A DNA stretch of 8,887 bases, from the NCBI GenBank assembly GCA_024683255.1, contig JAIKYL010000093.1, positions 1 through 8,887 on the forward strand, written 5' to 3'. The first letter of the stretch is position 1. Every line of letters starts with the position of its first letter. Shown here piece after piece: positions 1-6,108 of this stretch. This DNA is from Bacteroidales bacterium (GTDB lineage Bacteria > Bacteroidota > Bacteroidia > Bacteroidales > UBA932). Below the pieces are notes generated by a model, which saw only the letters and a program-made list of their open reading frames with translations, was not told where the DNA came from and did not search any database. A program made the position numbers and the translations under genes.

Positions 1-1
1 A

Positions 2-31
2 CTCAGCTTTACACAAGTAACTAAAGAGTAG
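2..31 (+). CDS. nusG: Transcription termination/antitermination protein NusG, last nine codons (partial)
   Basis: Read from base 2, the frame gives LSFTQVTKE followed by a TAG stop at 29-31. NusG is the RNA-polymerase-bound elongation factor, and its C-terminal KOW domain ends in a short beta strand. In Bacteroidales NusG the end resembles LELSFMQVEKI, so this peptide fits. nusG is also the usual gene directly upstream of rplK. The stop lies only nine bases before the rplK start, which implies co-transcription. The identification rests on nine residues plus conserved gene order, so it is likely but not proven; the rest of the gene lies outside the window. Confidence 0.62.
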   Translation, partial: LSFTQVTKE

Positions 32-40
32 ATTTAAATC

Positions 41-484
41 ATGGCAAAAGAAGTATCCGGATTCATTAAGCTCCAGATCAAAGGCGGAGCAGCGAATCCT
101 GCGCCCCCGGTAGGACCGGCTCTCGGTTCCAAGGGCCTCAACATCATGGACTTCTGCAAGCAGTTCAACGCCCGCACCCAGGATCAGGCCGGTAAGGTTC
201 TCCCTGTGGTGATCACCGTGTACAGCGACAAGTCCTTCAGCTTTGAGGTCAAGCAGCCCCCGGTGGCCGTATCGCTCAAGGAAGCTGCCAAAATCAGCAA
301 GGCTTCCGGCGAACCCAACCGTAAGAAGGTGGCTACCATCACCTGGAATCAGGTGAAGGAGATTGCCCAGTCCAAGATGCCCGACCTCAACGCTTTCACG
401 CTGCGCAGCGCTATGAGCATGGTGGCCGGCACCGCCCGTTCCATGGGTATCAAGGTGGAAGGTGAAATGCCCGAGAATCTTTAA
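41..484 (+). CDS. rplK: 50S ribosomal protein L11 (uL11)
   Basis: L11 binds the GTPase-associated region of 23S rRNA at the base of the L7/L12 stalk and takes part in factor binding; in many bacteria it is also needed for RelA activation. The protein has 147 residues, the usual family length. The N-terminal domain spans about residues 1-72 and carries the proline-rich thiostrepton-site segment [11 protein letters not shown] (residues 19-29; P22, P23 and P26 correspond to the E. coli prolines). The RNA-binding C-terminal domain spans about residues 76-147, with the conserved GTARSMGI near the end (residues 129-136). The start ATG gives the standard MAKEV opening. Its leader is A/T-rich with at best a weak AGAG, and it begins nine bases after the putative nusG stop. 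Position 3 of the mature protein is Glu where E. coli has a methylated Lys; mature Lys39 is kept. rplA follows 15 nt downstream. Identification is secure. Confidence 0.98.
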   Translation: MAKEVSGFIKLQIKGGAANPAPPVGPALGSKGLNIMDFCKQFNARTQDQAGKVLPVVITVYSDKSFSFEVKQPPVAVSLKEAAKISKASGEPNRKKVATITWNQVKEIAQSKMPDLNAFTLRSAMSMVAGTARSMGIKVEGEMPENL

Positions 485-499
485 AATCACGCATGAATT

Positions 500-1198
500 A
501 TGAGTAAACTCACGAAAAACCAGAAAGCAGTTCTTGCCAAGTATGACAAGACCCAGGTTTATCCTCTTTCTGAGGCATGCGCGCTTCTGAAGGAGATCAC
601 CTACACCAAATTTGACGCTTCCGTAGAAATCACCACCAATCTGGGTGTGGACCCCCGTAAGGCCAACCAGATGATCCGTGGCGTTGTCACCCTCCCCAAC
701 GGTACCGGTAAGGTTACCCGCGTGCTGGTTCTGTGCACCCCGGACAAGGAAGCCGAAGCAAAGGAAGCCGGAGCCGACTATGTCGGTCTCGACGAATATA
801 TCACCAAGATCAAGGAAGGCTGGACCGACGTGGATGTGATCATCTGCACCCCGTCCGTGATGGCCAAGGTCGGCCAGATCGGCCGTATCCTCGGTCCCCG
901 CGGCCTCATGCCTAACCCCAAGACCGGTACCGTTACCATGGAGATCGGCGCCGCCGTCAAGGATGTGAAGGGTGGTAAGATTGACTTCAAGGTGGACAAG
1001 ACCGGTATTATCCATGCCGCTATCGGCAAGGCTTCCTTCTCTGCCCAGCAGATCGAGGAGAACGCCCGTGCCTTCGTCTCCGCCGTCCTCAAGCTCAAGC
1101 CCCAGACGCTGAAGGGTACCTATTTCAAGGGCTGCACCCTGTGCACCACCATGAGCCCCGCCGTGAAGGTGGACACCAAAGGCTTTACCGCTGAATAA
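500..1198 (+). CDS. rplA: 50S ribosomal protein L1 (uL1)
   Basis: L1 forms the mobile L1 stalk of the 50S subunit, which helps move deacylated tRNA out of the E site; in many bacteria it also represses its own operon by binding mRNA. The product has 232 residues, typical for bacterial L1. Domain I is formed by the N- and C-terminal parts, and domain II is inserted at roughly residues 70-158. The hallmark [14 protein letters not shown] lies at residues 131-144, and the conserved GxxxF RNA-contact region (TKFDASVEI) at residues 36-44. The chosen ATG gives MSKLTKNQK. No Shine-Dalgarno sequence is visible in the 15-nt gap after rplK, which is common in Bacteroidota. That gap is too small for an L1-binding mRNA operator, so any L1 feedback site would have to lie inside a gene or upstream of the window. 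rplJ starts 19 nt after its stop. Confidence 0.98.
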   Translation: MSKLTKNQKAVLAKYDKTQVYPLSEACALLKEITYTKFDASVEITTNLGVDPRKANQMIRGVVTLPNGTGKVTRVLVLCTPDKEAEAKEAGADYVGLDEYITKIKEGWTDVDVIICTPSVMAKVGQIGRILGPRGLMPNPKTGTVTMEIGAAVKDVKGGKIDFKVDKTGIIHAAIGKASFSAQQIEENARAFVSAVLKLKPQTLKGTYFKGCTLCTTMSPAVKVDTKGFTAE

Positions 1199-1202
1199 TC
1201 TG

Positions 1203-1210
1203 TAGGAGGA
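1203..1210 (+). promoter_or_regulatory. Strong Shine-Dalgarno sequence for rplJ
   Basis: TAGGAGGA ends seven bases before the rplJ ATG and contains a complete AGGAGG core, the best possible match to the 16S rRNA 3' end at ideal spacing. The other starts in this window have weak or no such motif: rplK has only AGAG, rplA and rplL have none, rpoB has AAGG, and rpoC has an A-rich stretch. This makes the site unusual for a Bacteroidota-type operon and fixes the rplJ start. Confidence 0.85.
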
Positions 1211-1217
1211 AAGAGAT

Positions 1218-1748
1218 ATGAAAAAAGAACTGAAAGCACAGGTTATCGAGGCCATCAAGGCCAACATGGCTCAGTACCCCAACTTCTACATCGTGAACAT
1301 CGAGGGTCTCAACGCAGAACAGACTGCCACCCTCCGTCGTGATTGCTTCAACGATGGCATCAAGCTTACCGTTGTCAAGAACACCCTTCTCCACAAGGTG
1401 ATCAAGGACGCCCAGAACGAAGAGATGGAAGCCCTTGTTCCCGCCCTGGAAGGCAACACCGCCCTCATGTACTGCGAAGCTCCGGCCGTTCCCGCCAAGC
1501 TCATCAAGAAGTACAACAAGGCCGGTAACGAAAAGCCCGCTCTCAAGGCTGCCTATGTGCAGGAGTGCGCTTTCGTGGGTGCCGACAAGCTGGAAGCCCT
1601 TATCAATATCAAGTCTCGCGAGGAACTCATCGGGCAGATCATCGGAATGCTCCAGAGCCCGCTGCAGAACGTCATCTCCGCCCTGCAGAACGCTGGCGGC
1701 CAGACTATCGCCGGTGTCCTCAAGACCATGGAAGAAAAGAAAAACTAA
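1218..1748 (+). CDS. rplJ: 50S ribosomal protein L10 (uL10)
   Basis: L10 anchors the ribosomal stalk: its N-terminal domain binds 23S rRNA next to L11, and its long C-terminal helix carries L7/L12 dimers that recruit initiation, elongation and release factors. The protein has 176 residues, within the family range. The N-terminal domain includes YIVNIEGL (24-31) and the basic VVKNTLLHKV segment (52-61). The C-terminal helix, about residues 134-176, is amphipathic with repeated LIGQIIGMLQSPLQNV-type hydrophobic spacing, suited to several L7/L12 dimers. The start is fixed by the AGGAGG motif seven bases upstream. The coding region ends in three in-frame stop codons in a row (TAATAATAA, 1746-1754). 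rplL begins 27 nt later, the normal partner order. The 19-nt gap before rplJ leaves no room for a classical L10 leader RNA. Confidence 0.98.
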   Translation: MKKELKAQVIEAIKANMAQYPNFYIVNIEGLNAEQTATLRRDCFNDGIKLTVVKNTLLHKVIKDAQNEEMEALVPALEGNTALMYCEAPAVPAKLIKKYNKAGNEKPALKAAYVQECAFVGADKLEALINIKSREELIGQIIGMLQSPLQNVISALQNAGGQTIAGVLKTMEEKKN

Positions 1749-1775
1749 TAATAACAATTTTAAATATTTACAATT
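1749..1775 (+). promoter_or_regulatory. A/T-rich leader of rplL with extra stop codons
   Basis: This 27-nt spacer between rplJ and rplL begins with two further in-frame TAA codons after the rplJ stop and is otherwise almost only A and T. It has no Shine-Dalgarno sequence. Unstructured A/U-rich leaders are the typical translation signal of Bacteroidota. L7/L12 is needed in several copies per ribosome, so this leader is probably very efficient; that last point is inference. Confidence 0.5.
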
Positions 1776-2156
1776 ATGGCAGACGTTAAAAAACTCGCAG
1801 AGGAACTTGTGAACCTCACCGTCAAAGATGTCCAGGAACTTGCTAAGATCCTGAAGGAAGAATATGGTATTGAGCCCGCTGCTGCAGCTGTTGCAGTTGC
1901 TGCTGGCCCCGCCGCCGCCGGCGAAGCTGCCGGTCCCGCCGAGCAGACCGAATTCGATGTGATGCTGGTCAGCGCCGGTCAGGCTAAGCTCCAGGTCATC
2001 AAGGCCGTTAAGGAGAATGCCGGTCTGGGTCTGAAAGAGGCCAAGGAACTCGTTGACAAGGCTCCCGTTGCCGTCAAGGAGAAGGTTTCCAAGGCTGAGG
2101 CTGAGGCCCTGAAGGCTGCCCTCGAGGAAGCCGGTGCCGAGGTCGAACTCAAGTAA
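1776..2156 (+). CDS. rplL: 50S ribosomal protein L7/L12 (bL12)
   Basis: L7/L12 forms the flexible dimers of the ribosomal stalk and contacts translation GTPases (IF2, EF-Tu, EF-G, RF3). The product has 126 residues, typical of the family. Residues 1-33 form the dimerisation domain that binds L10. Residues 34-56 are an Ala/Gly/Pro-rich hinge ([20 protein letters not shown]). Residues 57-126 are the globular C-terminal domain, with the conserved [20 protein letters not shown] stretch (59-78) followed by [12 protein letters not shown] (83-94), which forms the factor-binding surface. The first ATG after the A/T-rich leader gives the expected [11 protein letters not shown]. It is the last ribosomal-protein gene of the cluster; a strong terminator-like hairpin follows 35 nt after its stop, so its transcript probably often ends there. 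Confidence 0.98.
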   Translation: MADVKKLAEELVNLTVKDVQELAKILKEEYGIEPAAAAVAVAAGPAAAGEAAGPAEQTEFDVMLVSAGQAKLQVIKAVKENAGLGLKEAKELVDKAPVAVKEKVSKAEAEALKAALEEAGAEVELK

Positions 2157-2166
2157 GTTCTTCCCG

Positions 2167-2181
2167 CTCCCTAGATGGGAG
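2167..2181 (+). other. Small hairpin in the rplL-rpoB gap
   Basis: CTCCC (2167-2171) and GGGAG (2177-2181) can pair as a 5-bp stem closing a 5-nt loop TAGAT. It lies ten bases after the rplL stop and nine bases before the larger terminator stem, and has no T run of its own. It could protect the rplL 3' end or serve as a processing site, but a stem this short may also be chance. Confidence 0.4.
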
Positions 2182-2190
2182 ACCCCACAC

Positions 2191-2226
2191 AGGTTTAGAG
2201 CCCTAAGTAGGCTCTAAACCTTTTTT
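2191..2226 (+). terminator. Intrinsic terminator/attenuator between rplL and rpoB
   Basis: AGGTTTAGAGCC (2191-2202) and GGCTCTAAACCT (2210-2221) form a perfect 12-bp stem around a 7-nt loop CTAAGTA, directly followed by a run of six T (2221-2226). This is the standard form of a Rho-independent terminator. It sits inside what is otherwise one operon. Because rpoB and rpoC are essential and no convincing promoter is visible in the 36 bases that follow, it most likely acts as a partial terminator that lowers rpoBC expression relative to rplL. E. coli has a functionally similar attenuator at the same place. The structure is seen directly; the partial read-through is inferred. Confidence 0.88.
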
Positions 2227-2262
2227 CCGTCTTTAATTTTTTCCCCATAACGAAGGCAGAAC

Positions 2263-5200
2263 ATGTCTACTGAGACTAGCAAAAAAAGAATAAACTTTGC
2301 AACATCCAAAATTCTGGAATATCCTGACCTTCTGGAAGTTCAGCTGAAGTCCTTCCGGGATTTCTTCCAGCTGGAGACCACTCCGGACAGCCGCCGGAGC
2401 GAAGGTCTCTTCCAGGTGTTCCAGGAAATTTTTCCGATTGAAGACACGCGCAACAACTATGAGCTCACCTTCATCGATTATTTTATCGATCCGCCGCAGT
2501 ATTCAATCGAAGAGTGTCTTGAGAGAGGACTTACTTACAATGTTCCTCTGAAGGCAAAACTCCGCCTTTCATGCACGGACCCGGAGCACGAGGACTTTGA
2601 CACCCGCGTGCAGGACGTTTACCTGGGCAACATCCCTTACATGACCCCGGCCGGAACGTTCATCATCAACGGCTCCGAGAGAATTATCGTTTCGCAGCTT
2701 CACCGCTCCCCGGGCGTGTTCTTCGACCAGAGCATGCACGCCAACGGCACCAAGCTCTACAGCGCCCGCATCATCCCCTTCAAGGGTTCCTGGATTGAGT
2801 TCGCGACGGACATCAACAACGTGATGTACGCCTACATCGACCGTAAGAAGAAGCTGCCTGTTACCACGCTCCTCAGAGCCATCGGCTACAGCTCCGACAA
2901 GGATATCCTGGACCGCTTCGGCCTGGCCGATGAGGTTGAGTCGGATCCCAAGGTGCTGCAGGAGAACGAAGGCCGCAAGCTGGCCGCCAATGTCCTGAAG
3001 ACCTGGATCGAGGACTTCGAAGACGAGGATACCGGTGAGGTGATCCCCATCGAGCGTACCATCGCCATCGTGGAGCGCGGCGAAATCCTTAACGAGGATA
3101 CCATCGCCCGTATCGCCGATACGGATGTAAAGACCATTCTGCTTCAGAAAGACGAGGCTGTCTCTGCAGAGAACTCCATCATCTACAACACCCTGCAGAA
3201 AGACCCCACCAATACGGAAATCGAAGCTGTGAACTACATCTACAAGCAGCTCCGCAATTCCGAACCGCCGGATGAGGCTACCGCCCGTGACGTCATTGAC
3301 AAGCTCTTCTTCAGCGAGAAGCGCTACGACCTGGGCAGTGTGGGCCGCTATCGGCTTAACAAGAAACTGAACCTGGATACCGATCCGGGTGTCTGTGTCC
3401 TTACCAACACGGATATCGTTGAGATTATCAAGTACCTGATCCAGCTCATCAACTCCCGCGCTACGGTGGACGATATCGACCACCTGAGCAACCGTCGTGT
3501 ACGCACCGTGGGTGAGCAGCTGGCCAATCAGTTCAGCGTGGGTCTGAGCCGCATGGCGCGTACCATCCGTGAGCGGATGAACGTGCGCGACAGCGAGCAG
3601 TTCAACCCCATCGACCTCATTAACGCCAAGACCCTGTCTTCCGTTATCAACTCCTTCTTCGGAACCAGCCAGCTGTCCCAGTTCATGGACCAGACCAACC
3701 CGCTGGCAGAGATTACGCACAAGCGCCGTCTCTCCGCCCTGGGTCCCGGCGGTCTGTCCCGCGATCGCGCCGGCTTCGAAGTTCGAGACGTGCACTACAC
3801 CCACTACGGCCGCCTGTGCCCTATCGAGAGTCCGGAAGGCCCCAACATCGGCCTTATCAGTTCCCTGTGCGTGTATGCCCGCATCAACGGTCTGGGCTTC
3901 ATTGAGACCCCGTACCGTGAGGTGAAGGGCGGTAAGGTGGATCTTTCCGCCACCGGTTGGAAGTACATGAGCGCAGAGGAAGAGGAGGCTCAGCACGTGG
4001 CCCTGGCCAACGTGAGCATGAGCGACGACGGCGAGCTGCTGGACGAACGTATCCAGTGCCGCCTGGAGGCCGATTTCCCGCTGGTGACCAAGGAAGAGGT
4101 GAACTACATGGACGTGGCCCCCAACCAGATGGCTTCCGTGGCTGCCTCCCTCATCCCGTTCCTGGAGCACGACGATGCCCACCGCGCCCTGATGGGTGCC
4201 AACATGATGCGTCAGGCCGTGCCGCTCCTGAGCCCGGAAAGCCCCATCGTGGGTACCGGTCTGGAAGAGCGCGTGTGCATTGACTCCCGCACCCAGATCA
4301 TCGCCGAGCGCGAGGGTATCGTTACCTATGTGGACGCCAACGAAATCCATGTGAAATACTCCCGTACGGAGGACGAGAAGTTTGTGAGCTTCCTTCCGGA
4401 AGAAACTGTGTACAAGCTTCCTATTTACCGCCGTACCAACCAGAGTACTACCATCATGCTCAAACCCCTTGTGCGCAAAGGCGACAAGGTGAAGGGCGGA
4501 CAGGTGCTCACCGAGGGCTATGCCACCCAGAACGGGGAACTGGCCCTGGGCCGCAACCTCATGGTGGCCTTCATGCCTTGGAAGGGTTACAACTACGAGG
4601 ACGCTATCGTCCTCAGCGAGGAGATGGTGAAGTGGGATGTGCTCACTTCCATCCATGTGGACGAATACCTCACGGAGGTCCGCGAAACCAAGCGCGGAAT
4701 GGAGGAACTCACCTCCGACATCCCCAACGTGAGCGAGGACGCCACCAAGGACCTGGACAAGGACGGTATCGTGCGCATCGGCGCCCACATCGAGCCCGGT
4801 GACATCATGATCGGCAAGATCACCCCCAAGGGCGAGAGCGATCCTTCCCCGGAAGAGAAGCTCCTCAAGGCCATCTTCGGTGACAAGGCCGGTGATGTGA
4901 AGGATGCCTCCCTCAAGGCCAATCCTTCCCTCAGCGGTACCGTGATCAAGACCGCCCTGTATGCCAAGGTTTCCAAGGAGACCGGCAAGCGCGGTGCCAA
5001 GAGCGACCAGAAAGCCCGCATCGAAATGAAGCAGGAAGAGTTCCAGGAGCAGGCCGAGAAGCTGCGTGCCGGTTTCATCGACAAGCTCTGGAGCCTGGTA
5101 AGCGGCAAGAAGAGCGCCGGCGTGAGTGATCTCTACGGCGTGGAAATCTTCCCCAAGGGCAAGGAGTTCAACCTCCAGGCCCTCAAGGATGCCGATTATC

Positions 5201-6081
5201 AGAACATCTCTACCGCCAAGTGGGTTAACGACGCCAAGACTTCCCAGATGGTCCGCGACCTTATCGGCGGCTATTGCATCGCCCATAAGGAGGCCGAGAC
5301 CCGCGCCAAGCGCGAACTGGACAAGATCAAGGTGGGCGACGAACTTCCCAACGGCGTGATGCAGATTGCCAAGGTGTACATTGCCAAGAAGCGTAAGATC
5401 ACCGTGGGTGACAAGATGGCCGGCCGTCACGGTAACAAGGGTATCGTGGCCAAGATCGTCCGTCAGGAGGACATGCCGTTCCTTGAGGACGGTACTCCGG
5501 TGGACATCGTCCTGAACCCGCTGGGTGTGCCTTCCCGTATGAACCTGGGCCAGATTTACGAGACCGTGCTCGGTTGGGCCGGCCGTGAACTGGGCCTCAA
5601 GTTCTCCACGCCCATCTTCGACGGCGCCTCCATCGACGAGATCTGCGCCTATACGGACAAGGCCGGCGTGCCCAGATTCGGTAAGACGCGTCTTCGCGAC
5701 GGCGGCACCGGTGACTGGTTCGACCAGCCCGCAACCGTGGGTGTGATCTACATGATCAAACTGGGCCACATGGTGGACGACAAGATGCATGCCCGTTCCA
5801 TCGGCCCGTACAGCCTCATCACCCAGCAGCCTCTGGGCGGTAAAGCCCAGTTCGGCGGCCAGCGTTTCGGTGAAATGGAAGTGTGGGCCCTCGAGGCCTA
5901 CGGCGCTGCCAATGCCCTCCAGGAGATTCTCACCGTGAAGTCCGACGATGTGAACGGACGGTCCAAGACCTACGAAGCCATCGTGAAGGGCGACCCGATG
6001 CCTACTCCCGGTATCCCCGAGTCCCTGAACGTGCTCCTGCACGAACTCCGCGGACTGGGCCTCAAGGTCACATTGGACTAA
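2263..6081 (+). CDS. rpoB: DNA-directed RNA polymerase subunit beta
   Basis: RpoB is one of the two large subunits that form the active centre of RNA polymerase, and it is the rifampicin target. The protein has 1272 residues and is complete. The N-terminal lobe region carries [18 protein letters not shown] (137-154). The rifampicin region [20 protein letters not shown] lies at 469-488. Active-site residues include E779 and D780 in GYNYEDA, K1051 and K1059 in [12 protein letters not shown], and R1092 in PSRMNLGQ (E. coli E813, D814, K1065, K1073, R1106). The flap covers about residues 796-903. A lineage-specific insertion rich in charged helix lies at about 904-1028, where E. coli has its shorter SI2. 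The C-terminus [19 protein letters not shown] (1246-1264) forms the clamp anchor. The start ATG has a modest AAGG six bases upstream and gives [12 protein letters not shown], a Bacteroidales-like opening. Codons TTA, CTA and TCA are absent downstream of base 2571. The gene lies 42 nt after the terminator stem and 27 nt before rpoC. Confidence 0.99.
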   Translation: MSTETSKKRINFATSKILEYPDLLEVQLKSFRDFFQLETTPDSRRSEGLFQVFQEIFPIEDTRNNYELTFIDYFIDPPQYSIEECLERGLTYNVPLKAKLRLSCTDPEHEDFDTRVQDVYLGNIPYMTPAGTFIINGSERIIVSQLHRSPGVFFDQSMHANGTKLYSARIIPFKGSWIEFATDINNVMYAYIDRKKKLPVTTLLRAIGYSSDKDILDRFGLADEVESDPKVLQENEGRKLAANVLKTWIEDFEDEDTGEVIPIERTIAIVERGEILNEDTIARIADTDVKTILLQKDEAVSAENSIIYNTLQKDPTNTEIEAVNYIYKQLRNSEPPDEATARDVIDKLFFSEKRYDLGSVGRYRLNKKLNLDTDPGVCVLTNTDIVEIIKYLIQLINSRATVDDIDHLSNRRVRTVGEQLANQFSVGLSRMARTIRERMNVRDSEQFNPIDLINAKTLSSVINSFFGTSQLSQFMDQTNPLAEITHKRRLSALGPGGLSRDRAGFEVRDVHYTHYGRLCPIESPEGPNIGLISSLCVYARINGLGFIETPYREVKGGKVDLSATGWKYMSAEEEEAQHVALANVSMSDDGELLDERIQCRLEADFPLVTKEEVNYMDVAPNQMASVAASLIPFLEHDDAHRALMGANMMRQAVPLLSPESPIVGTGLEERVCIDSRTQIIAEREGIVTYVDANEIHVKYSRTEDEKFVSFLPEETVYKLPIYRRTNQSTTIMLKPLVRKGDKVKGGQVLTEGYATQNGELALGRNLMVAFMPWKGYNYEDAIVLSEEMVKWDVLTSIHVDEYLTEVRETKRGMEELTSDIPNVSEDATKDLDKDGIVRIGAHIEPGDIMIGKITPKGESDPSPEEKLLKAIFGDKAGDVKDASLKANPSLSGTVIKTALYAKVSKETGKRGAKSDQKARIEMKQEEFQEQAEKLRAGFIDKLWSLVSGKKSAGVSDLYGVEIFPKGKEFNLQALKDADYQNISTAKWVNDAKTSQMVRDLIGGYCIAHKEAETRAKRELDKIKVGDELPNGVMQIAKVYIAKKRKITVGDKMAGRHGNKGIVAKIVRQEDMPFLEDGTPVDIVLNPLGVPSRMNLGQIYETVLGWAGRELGLKFSTPIFDGASIDEICAYTDKAGVPRFGKTRLRDGGTGDWFDQPATVGVIYMIKLGHMVDDKMHARSIGPYSLITQQPLGGKAQFGGQRFGEMEVWALEAYGAANALQEILTVKSDDVNGRSKTYEAIVKGDPMPTPGIPESLNVLLHELRGLGLKVTLD

Positions 6082-6108
6082 TCTTGGACAAATAGAAAGA
6101 AAAAGACT

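Noticed and set aside
32..40. L1- or L11-binding operator in front of rplK
   Set aside because: Only nine bases separate the presumed nusG stop from rplK, too few for a structured operator. Any site would lie upstream of the window.
1185..1757. 190-codon open frame on the minus strand over rplJ
   Set aside because: It is in exact codon register with rplJ, so it mirrors codon choice in a highly expressed gene. It has no leader signal or family resemblance.
1860..1945. GCT/GCC/GCA-rich run in rplL as a possible simple repeat
   Set aside because: It encodes the normal Ala/Gly-rich hinge of L7/L12 with varied codons, so it is protein-driven and not a repeat element.
2234..2241. Possible Bacteroidota -7 promoter element (TAATTTTT) before rpoB
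   Set aside because: It matches TAnnTTTG except for the last base, but no TTTG-like -33 element is found at the right distance, and the stretch is simply T-rich. Too weak to call a promoter.
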